Shown here: positions 21,626 to 33,837 of the stretch, piece after piece
How positions within the stretch are numbered: the stretch's first letter is position 1
Layout of the letters: the number at the start of each line of letters is the position of its first letter
Origin: Panorpa germanica
Taxonomy: Eukaryota; Arthropoda; Insecta; Mecoptera; Panorpidae
Length of the DNA stretch: 64,000 bases
NCBI GenBank assembly: GCA_963678705.1
Contig: OY783214.1
Location: 10,664,001-10,728,000, forward strand
Direction: 5' to 3'
Notes under the pieces: generated by a model
Seen by the model: the letters and a program-made list of their open reading frames with translations, nothing else
Told to the model about the DNA's origin: nothing
The model's database searches: none
Position numbers and translations under genes: made by a program

Positions 21626-24196
21626 ATGGGGAAACTACATGGTGAATTTTTAAAATCAATATTTTTAACAATAAAAATTTTTGGTTTTATTGGAATACCA
21701 CTTTATTCAAAGAAGAATATCAGTGACCGTAAGAAGACAATGTATTCTGTTCTCTTTGTGTTATCATCATCTTTTCAATTTATTGTGATTATCTCTTTAA
21801 CCATTTTCATGACGTCACAAGAAATGAGTTTTCTCAATGTGACTGAAGTTCTACCATGCATGTGTTTCTGTGTCATTAATTTTGTTAAAATAGTGGCTCT
21901 CCGAAGTAAGCTTAGTGATGTTCGCAAATTAGTTACTGAACTAGATCGCTTATTCCCCGTACAGGAAGAAGATGAAGAAATCATTAAAATGGTTCAAGAA
22001 TATTTAAAACGTGTCAAATTTACTTTGTTTACTTTAGCAGTTATAAATTGCCTCTTTATGTGGAATTGGGTTTTTCTTTCTTTATTATTAATGGCAATTG
22101 AGTATTTTAGGAAAGGAACAGCACCTATGCTACTCCCCTATGATTTATGGGTACCTTGGGACACAACAGAATTATTTACCTATATTTGCGCTTACATTTA
22201 TCAGTTAATCGGCGGAAGTATCACTTGTGTCCTTGCCGTGGGACCAGATATCTTCTTTCTTGTTATGGCATATCACATTATTCTTCAGTTCAAGCTACTT
22301 CAAATTAAAATGCAACAAAATATTAATGCAGTTGTGCCAAAAGAATACCACGAAAATCTCGATATGCATCATAAGTATCATGAGGAGCTGTATCAGAAGT
22401 TAACGGATTGTGTCAAACTTCACGAGCAACTTATCGGGTGAGGATGTTTTCAAGTATACACCTATCTCTTTTATATTTTATCAAATCTTATGGACTTACA
22501 ATAATTGTTCCAGATTGGCTGACACTGTCGAGGACATATTTACTTTGTCCGTGTTGGTAAACTTTCTTTGCAGTTCTGTCTTAATTTGTTGCGTTGGATT
22601 TCAACTTACTGTGATTTCAATTTCATTGCTCTATTGAACATATATCTTATAGCTATACCAGCGCTTATAACTCGATATTCTTTTACACTTTAGGTTGTTA
22701 CAGGAATGAAAGCTTTTATCTTTTTCATTTTTTTGTTGTCTGGATTAACACAAACCCTATTTGTATGTCGAGCTGGCCAAACAATTATTGATGAGGTACT
22801 TTTTCATATGTACTTTATGCAGAGTCTTCCAACAAAAAAGTATACACTATTTAACTGGCAATAACTTTCTGATTTTCTGTTTTACCGCGCGTTTTGGAAC
22901 ACTTTGGTGAAGATGCGAATTTTATTTCAAACAGAACGAATCACCTCCACGGTATCATCGGGATGTAAGAGCATATTGATGAGAATCTTTCAAATAGATT
23001 ACCCGTTTCCTGAACCTGACGCACCACGAATTTTTTTTATGGGAACACATAGATTGTGCCAGAAAGCCGACGATACAATTATATATTTTACGCGGCTTAT
23101 TCCCACAATGACGATATTAATTACATGTGAATAAAAATTGAAGTTAGAATCTATCAAACTGTGTATACATTTTTTGGAACACGCTGTATAAAATTCAGTT
23201 ATATTATTTATTATATTAATTGTGTGCCTTTCGGCTTTACAATCTACATTATTATATTTCTTAATGCATTTCATATAATTTCAAAGTTAAAAACTAAACT
23301 TAAACTATTCTAGACTATTACTACTTCGAATAGTACTTTCTGTTTCTTCTTTTCTGGATCCTCTCCCTTCATGTCCCCTACTCCTCCTTTATTTACACCG
23401 TTTCCTGCTTCTCCTTCCTTATTGCCTGTATCTATTACCTCTTGCTTTCCTTGTCTTCTCTCGACAAACCCTCTATTATCTTTTCACTACCCTTCCTGCC
23501 TTCTCTCTTCGTTTTCACTTCTCCACTTATGTCTATTACAGGCATAAACGCTCTATCTTCACTATTTCCTCTTGACTCTCTTACTTTACCATTTCTTCCT
23601 GACTCTCTTCCTTTACTTTTTTATTATTGTCTCTATCTTCGTCATCCACCTCCTGTCCTTATCTCCTTTCCGCAAATCCTCTATTTTTCTGGACTGAAGT
23701 TTAACTGTTTCCTCGCTACTTCTTTCTTTCTCCTGCTTCCATTCAAATTCAGTTATATTTATAATCACTGTTTGAAATATTTTATTTTCATAGAGTAATA
23801 AGATCGGTGATGCTATATACAACTCCCAATGGTACATAACAGATAAGAAGTATCGAAATATGGCTTTATATATAATTATAAGAGCGCAACGTCCCCAAGT
23901 ATTTACAGCACTACGTTTTTCTGTGGTATGCTTGGGCAGCTTCGCTTCAGTAAGTTGGTTTAGAAGATTTAAAACCAATCAAATTAAGATATCAAATTCT
24001 CGAAGTAACTTATAAAAACATCAAATAAAGAATTAAATAAAATGTTGCATTGACGCAAACGTAGCGTATTTAAAAATTAATTATGTGTATATGTCAAGCA
24101 TGCTTTATCCTGAATATAATGTATCGATCTATGTTACAGATAATGCGGTCTTCTTATTCTTATTTCACATTATTGAATACGTCTTATAAGAATTAA
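21626..24196 (+). CDS. Insect odorant receptor OR-6, 5 exons, 407 aa
   Basis: Exons: 21626-22437, 22514-22610, 22694-22795, 23794-23949, 24140-24196. It begins MGKLHGEFLKSIFLTIKIFG and is the most diverged of the second subfamily: MLLPYDLWVPWDTTELFTYI replaces the LLPYYLYIPWDTT pattern, and the loop reads NLDMHHKYHEELYQKLTDC. The first exon is six nt shorter than in OR-2. The exon 2 donor is ACT|GTGATT, which lacks both the G at -1 and the usual +3 to +5 purines; exon size (97 nt) and frame still fix the junction. Intron 3 is expanded to 998 bp by an antisense LINE end and an older transposase relic. Exon 4 has SNKIGDAIYNSQWYITDKKY and ends GSFAS; exon 5 ends NTSYKN. The frame is open. Confidence 0.9.
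22880..23190 (+). mobile_element. Degenerate transposase-like relic in intron 3 of OR-6
   Basis: TTTTGGAACAC occurs near 22891 and TTTTTGGAACACGCTGTAT near 23170. Between them a shifted reading frame gives HRDVRAY followed in another frame by IDENLSN, resembling the HRDVRAYF..LSNRWIG region of DDE transposases common in insects. The frame is broken by stops and shifts. The assignment rests on a short match and could be wrong. Confidence 0.3.
23205..23745 (-). mobile_element. Antisense LINE 3' end in intron 3 of OR-6
   Basis: On the minus strand, residues RRWMTKIETIIKK near 23650 correspond to the terminal ERKRWMAEIEK of the copy at 33838-34600. The 3' untranslated part (to about 23210) ends with the CTTTACAATCTACA / TTAATTGTGTGCC block shared with 19990-20148. 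On the + strand it appears as a pyrimidine-rich tract. Frames are disrupted. Confidence 0.65.
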
Positions 24197-24474
24197 AATC
24201 ACAGGAAATTATTTAATGAATTTTACCTGTTCTACAATGAATTATGACAAAAATCAGCTACCTTACTGACTTTAATACTCATACTCGTATTGATAAATTA
24301 TAAATTATGTATTAGCTGTATATTTAAAAATGTATTTAGATAACACTGATAGATAGTATTGTAGAACTAAATCATTTGATTAAATCTGTTATTTTACACT
24401 TCAAAAATGTTTTTTTTTCTTCTGATTTTTTATAACAAACATATATTACATATATTCGTTGAGTTTAACCAATA
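24197..24474. other. OR-6 immediate 3' flank
   Basis: Non-coding and AT-rich; no element recognised. Confidence 0.5.
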
Positions 24475-24905
24475 GTTTTCGAGAACTTTTTAAAAATCTT
24501 ATTAGAATTTAGTAGATAAATTAGCAATTAGTAGATAATTCAATTTAATCAATAAATTATAGTTCAGTTTCTTATCTAAGCTTTAAATTGTCTATTTAAT
24601 GAATTTATGAAGCAGTTACTTTTGTAGTTCAGAAATTACCTTTAAGTGATATAATATAAATATTTCAGAATATGTAACACTTTATCTAGTTAAGACATTA
24701 AAGAAATATGTAAAAGAAAACTATAACTCATGAACAACATTTTGTTTCAAAGAAACAACTGAAGAAGTTTAATACAAAACCATTTTGAAATAATAAGCAG
24801 CACTTTGCATTCTAACTGTCGCTTCCAAACTTTAAACGAAGGTTAAAACAATTTTCGCTAGAACTGTAATTTGTTATAGTATTATCTTTAATACGTAAAA
24901 GGGTA
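24475..24905 (+). repeat. Duplicated 3' flank, OR-6 copy
   Basis: Counterpart of 20165-20605; the blocks keep their order, with point changes and small indels. Confidence 0.75.
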
Positions 24906-26315
24906 TAATACATTCAACACCAAATTACAAGTTGGGCGTTAAAGGTTTTACATCGTGACTATGTTTCACATAAGATGGATATCAATTTTAATCAATTATT
25001 GTAAACGTAGTAATAATTGTGTAATGCCATAATTGTATATATATTATTTTAGTAAAGAAGTTCTTTTATTAATATATAATAATATGAATAAATGAATCAA
25101 AGCAGAATTACAGAATGAACTTTCGAAATCTTTAAACAGAATAAAGAATCTTATTGAAATAAGCGGAATACGAATCCATTACGTGTTCGGAAAACTCTTC
25201 GAGCATTATTTAGCTTCTTTCTGAGTTTCTGAAAAGTGGGTTTTATTGTTTTTTTTACTAACTTAAAAAAATGTCCTATTCTTTGGCTCTACAACGCGTT
25301 TGTTATTGGATTTAGACCAAAGTTGATAAGAAAAAAATTGTTCAAAATTTTATTCTCTTTAAAATATATGTTCAATATCAATACTCCGGGAACTTTACAC
25401 TTTTACCTGACATGATGTCCGGTAGTTCTAATTATTGGATATATTTTAAAGTTAGGGGTGTTAATGAAAACTCCAAGGTATCCAACCCGGGTAGCGTTGG
25501 CATGCGCCGCTATCTTGTTACCAATATCTCGTTACCAGTGCATCCTATGATAAAAATTGTTATTACTTATAAAGGACTCAATTCCTTACCAGTTTTGTAT
25601 ACAATATTTTTTGTGTGTCTCACATGGACGGAGCTACGTCACTATAAAATAGGGCACTTCAATGAAAATTTTAAAATATTTCAATTTTAAGCTCAATTTT
25701 TATTTAAGTTGGGCTACAAAGACATAAAGCCATTTAAGATATTTAAAAAAAAGTCCAAAATTTTCGGGGTTTTTAGGCGCGGATATTTTTAAAAGCTCTT
25801 TTAAATTGGAAAACTTAATGTTTTACTACATACGTTAATATATACAACTTGGAAAAAAATCTCATACTTTCTGCGCGTCTATATGTAACCTATACTAAGC
25901 ACAAAGGCTAAAAAATAGGAATTTTGTGCAATCAGTAAAACTTAAGTTGAAACTTACCTTATTAAATAATGTATAAAAGAAATGTTAAAGCTACACCCTA
26001 ATAAAAGCTACACCACTGATGCTAATAGCAATTGAAACCGAAGTAAAGTGTTAAAGACCGAATATAATATTAATGCCCAACGAAACCAGGGCAAACTTTT
26101 TTGAATAAGTACTGTAGGTTTCATATGGCTGTACACACTCGTGTTTGACCTTTAAGGGAATTGGTGTTTGCCTATGGTGAAGGCATTTTAAATTGAAAAA
26201 ATGTAAACTAAGTGAAACTTGCTAAATATTAAATAAATTAAGTTAGGAAGTTTAATTAAATTTGAAAGAACAATCTGTTGCTTTAGTTTCTATTGAAGGG
26301 TTTGAGATTAATAAA
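24906..26315. other. Spacer OR-6 to OR-7
   Basis: About 1.4 kb. A 92-codon open frame at 25412-25690 has no recognisable domain and no neighbouring homologue, so it is not called. No TCAGT/TATA pair was found before OR-7. Confidence 0.5.
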
Positions 26316-28306
26316 ATGGGTCTATTGGAAAGCGAGTTTATTAAGTCTATCTCATTGGTAAAAAAGTTGCTGAACGTTCTTGGAATCCCAATTTACATGA
26401 AAAGTGACAACGTGACCAACCTTGAAAGAGGATTACGTACTTTCCATTTTACAGTGCTGGTCACATTTCAACTAATTGTACTTTTATCATTACTGGGCTA
26501 CATTGTAGCCGCGGATTCCTTCAATTTTCTGGATGTGACGGAAGTCCTTCCATGTTCCTGTTTCTGCTTAATCAATTTCGTAAAACTCTTAGCTTTGAGA
26601 TCTAAACTTGATGCAGTCGGCAAATTGGTTAACGAACTTCACAGACTGTTTCCCACAGATGATGAAAATAAAGAGATCGTTGAAATAGTGAAACATTACA
26701 CGAGGCAAGTTAAGATCTCTGTGATGACTATATTTATTATGAATATCATCTTGGTGTGGAATTGGAATTTATCTTCTATAATTTCGATGGGAATGGAGTA
26801 TTTTAGAGGAGAAACTGTACATAAGTTGTTGCCTTTCTTTATGTGGGTTCCATTTGAAACAGATTCAGTGTTTAATTATGTGGTTGCATACATATTTCAT
26901 GTTATGGCGGGAAATTTTACTGGATTGGGTGCTGTTGGTCCAGATGTTTTCTTCGTTGCCATGGCTAATCACATCGTGTTGCAATTTAAGCTTCTGCAGA
27001 TTAAAATGAAAGCTTCTGTGGATAACATTCTACCCCAAGAGAACCAAGAAAACCTCGATATTAACCATGATTATCATGAAAAAATGTATCGGAAAATGGT
27101 CGACTGCGTGAAAATTCACAAAGACCTCATCGAGTAAGAATTTGTCTTATTATAGAATTGTAATTAACGAGAAACCGTTTTACTGTATTTACATTTCCGT
27201 AGGTTGGCGGAGACAGTGGAAGATATATTTACGCTGTCTATTTTAATCAACTTCCTGTGTAGTTCAGTTTTGATATGCTGTGTAGGATTTCAACTTACGG
27301 TAGTTTTATTAAAAAGAACTAATATGTTTTTTTTACAAATTGTTCCAAATTAAAATGTAATAATTTTGTAGGTTATAACAGGAATAAGAGGCTTAATTTT
27401 TATTCTCTTCCTTATAACTGGTTTGACACAAACTTTGTTTGTTTGTCATGCCGGACAAACAATGATTGATGAGGTGAGCTAAGTTTATTTGTAATTTTGA
27501 TTTAGTATATTTGTAAAACTGTGTGCGAAGAAAATACTTTATTCTAATTTTAAATAAGTTAAAATATTGATAGACATTTCCAACCCTTTAAACACAAAAC
27601 ATAATGTATTGTTTAACGTAATATTTTTTACCTAACGTTTCTTTTTGTTATTCACCGAAGTTTAACATAATTGCAATACATTTTGGAAAAATAAATGCCA
27701 AATGCATTGAAAATATTATACTCATAAAAACCTTTATTTACTTCAGAAAACTTAATTTATTTCGAAAGATTACTTTTGATTTCTAACCTTACATTATATT
27801 AACCTAAATAATCCAGGTTGTTTTATAATATGAAGTCGGAATAAATAATACAGCAACTATGTAGTTCACTAAATCGTAAATCTAAAATTGACCAGATTTT
27901 TTAAATTTTTTTATTAATACTTCACGGGCTTCTTAGGACCAGAATCTTTTTATACTTGTAAATGTATTCTATATATAACACCATGTTTATAATTTAACTT
28001 TTTCTACAGAGTAATGCCATTGGTGACGCAATTTACAACTCTAAATGGTATTTAACCGATAAGAAGTATCGCAAAATGGCGTTCTTTATAATTATACGAG
28101 CACAGCGCCCTCAAGTGTTTACAGCGCTACGATTTTCAGTGGTGTGCTTTAGAAGCTTTGCTTCAGTAAGTTGTTTTGAAACAAATATCAGTTCGTTAAT
28201 TTAAAAAAAATATATTTCATTTTAATAAACGTTTTTTCTTTCTTTTTAGATAATGAGTTCTTCTTATTCTTATTTCACTTTATTGAACACGTCTTACAAG
28301 AAATAA
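26316..28306 (+). CDS. Insect odorant receptor OR-7, 5 exons, 409 aa
   Basis: Exons: 26316-27133, 27203-27299, 27372-27473, 28010-28165, 28250-28306. The frame is open upstream to 26262, but without another ATG; MGLLESEFIKSISLVKKLLN aligns with the sister starts. Characteristic segments are EVLPCSCFCLINFVKLLALR, VWNWNLSSIISMGMEYFRGE, VGPDVFFVAMANHIVLQFKL and the loop NLDINHDYHEKMYRKMVDCV. Exon 4 encodes SNAIGDAIYNSKWYLTDKKY and QRPQVFTALRFSVVCFRSFA; exon 5 IMSSSYSYFTLLNTSYKK. Introns 1 and 2 are about 70 bp; intron 3 is 536 bp without a recognised element. Codon and splice signals look normal. It is closest to OR-6 in the second membrane segment (CxFCxINFVK). Confidence 0.93.
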
Positions 28307-30160
28307 AATGATAGAGATATTATGTTGTGTAGAAAATACAGTTATTTAACATAGATACAAATACTACTTTTAGTGTGCCACGAATTTTCTAATTACCTTT
28401 TAGAATTAAATAAAAAAAAACTGTTGTTTCACTTTTTCGATTAGATAGCAAAAGATGTTTATGATTCTATTACGATTCTAACAAGGTCGGTAGGCTAAGT
28501 CCTTTTAGTCTAAGAGATAATCTATTCCTGCTGAGTCAGATATTTAAAATACATATGTTATTAGGGTTGGTAAGGAAAGAAATATTATTTCGTTCTTCGT
28601 TAATGACTAACTTGAATTATTTATTTCATTTACTGGAATGATAAAATTGATTTCTTTTTCGTTTCTGTTTCTTTCTTGTAAAAATGTAGGTAAGTAACAC
28701 CTGTTTAATTTTTAGTACAAGTAATTTTCAAAATACAGTAGAAAACACTACATAATATAAGACGAAGTAGTTCTAATGTGCTTGTTAACATTATTAACGT
28801 TATGCTCTTTATTACCTTTGTATTGCGTTAGTTTAGTGGTTAGGAGTATAAACAAAATTAGTAATTATTGAGTGCAAAAAGAGCGCGGAGTTCCTATTCT
28901 AGTTTTTAAATCTATTTACAAAGTTGCGGTGATACCAAAATGAAATTTATATGAACCCACCATTATATAACATTGTATTACAAGTTACCTATTACAGTCA
29001 CTAGCACAGCACAATAAAAAATAGTGACAATAAAAAAGAAATAAAAAAATAGTTTAAGAAGGATAGATCATAAGAAGATACACTTTCTAAAGATGAGCTA
29101 TGACATTTCTTTAACAAATTATTGAAAATAGAGAATAAAGACAATAAACAAGTGTTAGATTATACATTGCAATGTATTGAGCACAGATGATCTGCAACAT
29201 TTAAATAAAAATTACATTACACTGCAAATTTGAGTTTTATTAAATATTTAATTATTACTTTTAAAACAATACTATAAATAAAATATAAAACATAGACCAA
29301 TTTAAATATAAAACATAAACATATTAAATAAAAATTAAATACCACAATAGTAGATAAGAAACAAGATGGCTGCTGTCGGGCAAGTTAATTAAAGTAAATC
29401 ATTTCTCAATCTATTTCATATTATTTTCAAATTATAAAAAAAACTTTTATATTTCTAAGAATTTTCGTAATATTATTTGTAATTAAGCAACTTTTGTCGA
29501 CAAATAAGAATTTCTTTATTAGGACATTACAAATAATTTCTATTGACAAAGAAACCCCTATAAATTTATAATTACTGTTAAATAATTAATTAAGTAAGGT
29601 TTTTGTAATACCTTCCATGAAAAGTAATTTTAAAGACTTTGTAACAGTTTTTTTTAGAAACAAAAAGAAAAGGTTTCAGCAACAATAAAGAATAATACCC
29701 CGATTTCAAGAGAATTTAGTTTGTTATTTGAAATTTCTTTTAAATATTTAATTAATAATTATAAATTAATAAGAATAAATGAAGGTCTTGAAAGATTTGT
29801 TGTGTAATTCGAAACAATGGCGTCTTTAAAGGCGTGCATCCTTGTTTCCAGAAGAATTAACTTTAATGATATAAAATATTTTTTCTATATTGATAGTACT
29901 AATTAAATAACTTTGTAAAATGAGATTTAAATAAACATTTTAAGAATATAACTTTTTTTTCTTACATATAACACTTTTTATATAATAGTGTTATCTTTTC
30001 GTGCAACACACTTTCTCTTGATTTCTACCGCAGTGTAAGTTTAATATTAAAGGTTAATGCATTTAGAAAATGAATAGATAACAAATTTTGAAATTCTACT
30101 AAGCTCCACCCCTGTAACACTCTAATATTGTTTTAATTACGAAACATTTCACACAACCCC
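28307..30160. other. Spacer OR-7 to OR-8
   Basis: About 1.9 kb of very AT-rich DNA with A-runs and TTTAAATAT-type low complexity. No open frame, exon relic or transposon end was recognised. Confidence 0.55.
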
Positions 30161-30198
30161 TATTTAACGTTGTCGACAAGATGGACTCTACCTCAGTT
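30161..30198 (+). promoter_or_regulatory. Candidate core promoter of OR-8
   Basis: TATTTAA at 30161-30167 and TCAGTT at 30193-30198 (A at 30195) are 34 bp apart. The ATG follows 37 nt later. The spacing is slightly longer than in the other array promoters. Confidence 0.45.
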
Positions 30199-30231
30199 CT
30201 GCTTCATAACTAAAGCAATCAACTTTCAAAG

Positions 30232-32606
30232 ATGGCGACATTCAACGAGGATTTCAAAAAATCCTTTGAACTACCAAACAAGATATTTACATTTATCGGC
30301 GTGCCACTTTTCAAAAACAGTGTAATCACACAATTCGAACACTTTGTATTCGTTGCTAAATTCACGGTAATCATCATCAGTTTGATATTTGCCGTAGTGT
30401 TGTTCGTCGGCTATATTTTTGTGACGACGACTTTCAATCTTATCGACGTCACCAAGGTGCTACCCTGCATGTGCTACTGCATCATTGCTCTGGTCAAACT
30501 TCAAGCCTATCGGAATAATCTCCAGGGCGTGGAGAATGTTTTAACGGACCTGGGTCGTTTATTTCCCTCTGATGAGAAGGATGATGAAGCAGTTGAAATC
30601 GTTCAACTTAATTTGAAGAATTTAAACCAATCTGTAAACATTGTTGCAGTGACCAGTGCTATTTTCATTTCTACTTGGAATTTATCCTCGCTTATCATAA
30701 TGGCTATTCAATATTTCAACACTGGAGAAGTTGAGAAGCTTTTGCCTTATTATCTGTATATGCCATTTGACACTAAAGGAACATTTACATATCCTTTAGC
30801 GTATTTCATTAATATCCTACTGGGATCAATGGCTTGCCTTACTTCGGTTGCAACGGATACTTTCTTTTTGGCAATATCGATGCACATTTGTATGCAATTT
30901 AAGTTGCTGCAAATTAAGTTCGAGCAAAATCTTGAGGAAGGTGTTTCCGTTGAGGAAGAGAATGAGTTTAGTATCTCTAACGTCAATCAAGAGATGGTTT
31001 ATAGGCGTCTACAAAATCTGGTGAAGACTCATACCGAGCTTATAGGGTAAGTATGTTACATTGTACTATCTAAAAGTCAGTTTTCTTTATTTTTAATTAA
31101 TAACTCGTATGTAATTTGAGATAAACAATGAATTCAATCAGCGTTAGGAATTACAAGGTTTTTATTTGCTAGCTTACTACAAGTTCATTTTCTACTTCTC
31201 ATATAGCAAATCTCTTGAAATACAAGCTTCATCCTTACTAGCTTACTACAAGTGAATTAAAGTGTCACATTGTGTTACATGTTCTACCTAAGTAATAGCA
31301 CATTCCCTATTTTTTTAAAAGACTAATTTACAAGCTATTAACTTAATAAGATCAAGTAAATGTGACCTACTGTTTTGCGAATATTCCGTGACTATTATAA
31401 TACACTCCCTGATTTGCAATATACCAAGTTCCGCTAAACAAATGTAAATATCACGTTAAATATTTGTAACATATTTATAAAACCAAGCCAACTAATATAT
31501 CCACTGTAATATGCAAAATACATAATCATAACATATAAAATTTTTATATATCGTCGTTATATTTCTAGATTACTTCTCGAGTTATTGACGTTATCTAGAA
31601 TAAGAACATTTTTAGAACAATTTTATCTTTAAATAGATATACATCTTTCAATTTTTGGATATTTACTAAAATAAAAAGTCAATATATATTATTTGACAAA
31701 TATTTCAATAAAGAATTAAAAAATCAGTTTGAAACCCAATTGTATTATTGTTTCAGGTGTTCTAGGGCAATAGAAAGTATATTTACCGCAGGAATTTTCG
31801 TAAACCTAATATGCAGTTCTGTGTTAATCTGCAGTGCTGCGTTTCAAGCAACGGTAATATATTTATTTATATAATTAAGAACATATTTAAATTGTATCCT
31901 TAAAAATAACAACAAAATTTATGTTTGCAGGTGATGCTAGATTTTCAAATCGTGATTTTTTCGATGTTTTTGGTGACGTATTTAACGCAGACGATAGTAT
32001 TAGCAAATGTGGCTCAGAATCTGATCGATGAGGTAAACACAAGTGTATTTCATTTTCTATATTGTAAATTATCTCTCTCTATGTATTTTCTTTAGTTTAA
32101 GATAATTACTTTTACAAAGTAATTAAATGCAAAATCAAAGTATTTTACTAGTATTAGCCTGTTTTTATAAACAGAAACTTGAAGGTACAAATGTATATTT
32201 TCTGAGAAAAATGTTTGTAAGATTATTGCTTCAACCTGCTTAAAAATTACTTCCTTTACAGAGCGGTGCAATAGGCGACGCTGTCTATAATTCCCCATGG
32301 TATCTTGCAGATACGAAGTATTGCAGAATGATTTTGTTCATAATTCTTCGTTCTCAAACGCCTGAAATGTTTACAGCACTTGGCTTTACAGGGATTTCAA
32401 TCAGAACATGTTCTTCGGTAAGTGTACTTGAATATTGCTTTGATAAGGCATTCCATGTCAGAGCCTGACAAGGCCCTAATAAGGCAGTTGGACTTGATCG
32501 GGTTTATTACGTATTTACTATAATTTATTTATCATGATTTCCTTTTCAGATTATGAGCTCTGCTTATTCATATTTTGCAGTTTTGAACACGTTCTACCGA
32601 AAATAG
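30232..32606 (+). CDS. Divergent odorant receptor OR-8, 5 exons, 408 aa
   Basis: Exons: 30232-31046, 31757-31853, 31931-32032, 32262-32417, 32550-32606. The ATG is in good context (AAAGATGG). It starts MATFNEDFKKSFELPNKIF and belongs to none of the larger groups: GVENVLTDLGRLFPSDEKDD keeps the FP motif, MPFDTKGTFTYPLAYFINIL resembles OR-14/OR-15, and the loop (EEENEFSISNVNQEMVYRRL) lacks the DxNHxxxDEM motif. Exon 2 reads ICSAAFQAT where the others have ICCVGFQ, and exon 4 reads SQTPEMFTALGFTGISIRTC, so the pore-helix region is altered at positions conserved in the rest. Exon 5 is IMSSAYSYFAVLNTFYRK. The frame is intact with normal splice sites; its ligand range is probably distinct (inference). 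Confidence 0.92.
31145..31345. repeat. Degenerate CTAGCTTACTACAAG repeats in intron 1 of OR-8
   Basis: The unit TTGCTAGCTTACTACAAGTT occurs near 31167 and again, as TTACTAGCTTACTACAAGTG, near 31236, with a degenerate third (TTTACAAGCTATTAA) near 31328. Related units (GCTTGCTGCAGG, GTTTGCTACAAGC) occur at 42685-42865, and GCTTGCCACAAGC at 56812-56827. The unit is partly palindromic (GCTTG..CAAGC). Its nature is unknown. Confidence 0.4.
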
Positions 32607-33837
32607 TAATGTATTTATTTCTACGTAGTATTTGTTCAAAGTAGTTTTTATTTAATTTAAGTTCATTTAGACAAGACACAAACCTACTATTAAAGTTTGC
32701 ACCTTTCTCTATGTAATTTTATCTTATGCAAACATAAAAGTTATTTCAAATAAATTATTTTAATATTTACTTTATCTCTTTCATTTATTGAATATAAATT
32801 TATCTGAGATATAAAAAAGTTTTAAAATATTTCATTTTATCTCAGATCACAACCAAGTGGTGAGCTTATGAACTATTATAAACCGTTTAAAGAAGCTGAT
32901 GGGAAAATAATCGTTAAACACAGATGGTCAAGATAATAATACATACAGTTTAATGTAGTGGCCGTGGCATTTATTTGATTAGTTTTAAAATTGGTTATTT
33001 TTGTAACAATTTTAATATGTAAAAAAACGTGTTCATTAAGTTATTTGAGTGATGTAAATAAATAATAGCTATATTTAAAGGAGAGAATTTTGTGGTTATA
33101 TTTGTTATGAATGGTAACCATTTTCGCTTTTTATACACTTTCATTTTATTACCAGAGGTTTCTCACATAAGTTCCCCTATGTGGTATTAGACCATTACAT
33201 TTTTAGACTTATAACTATTTCAAAAGCTCATAAATTTCTATCACAGTTTTGGATGGTACGGTTATGCAAGTGATTATAAAAAATTATAAAAAATATTAAA
33301 AAATTATTTAGTGAAAACGACATTTGTCGAACTGTGAAAATTAGAACACCTGGTTCTTAGGACATTAATTTTAAATTACAGTATAAATCAAATATTAATT
33401 TACTTGTTAAAATGAAATTAATGTAGCTACGGATATAAATCAATGGCTAATAATACATAAGCAATGTCCAAGAAAATACATAAATCTTTTTATTATTTAA
33501 TTTGTCCTTGACACTGTAATCATAGCCACTTATAAATGTTTGAACATAAATATGTAATTCCATTTCTATATTCAATACCTAGTGAACACAGAACGAATTA
33601 TCTTTATTCTTAGACTTCTTGTGCTGCTAAAATAGTAATATAAAAGAACACCTTTCTAAGTTGTGCAGGGAACAGAAATATTCATCTATTCGCTTCTCTT
33701 GTTGATCAGTTAAGTTAATTGTGTTACTTTTTGTGATTCTTAAAATTAACTATATAATAAATAAAGTAAGTTAATTGTGATTTAATTTTGGATTAATTGC
33801 ATTAGTAAATGAAAATTACTAATTATTATTAATTATA
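32607..33837. other. Spacer OR-8 to OR-9, left part
   Basis: Non-coding. It contains 32845-32980, related to two copies downstream of OR-9 (36625-36815 and 36990-37155), with blocks such as GATCACAACCA and TGATGGGAAAATA. At 33365-33450 it holds a block (TTAATTTTAAATTACAGTAT, then ACGGATATAAAT) that recurs upstream of OR-10 and OR-11. Confidence 0.55.

Noticed and set aside
22904-23134. 76-codon open frame in OR-6 intron 3
   Set aside because: It overlaps a frameshifted transposase-like relic in other frames and is better explained as part of that relic.
23330-23740. Pyrimidine-rich tract as a protein-coding or regulatory CT repeat
   Set aside because: It is the complement of a purine-rich LINE C terminus, shown by its match to 33838-34600.
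25412-25690. 92-codon open frame in the OR-6/OR-7 spacer
   Set aside because: No motif, no paralogue elsewhere in the window, and no promoter or splice context.
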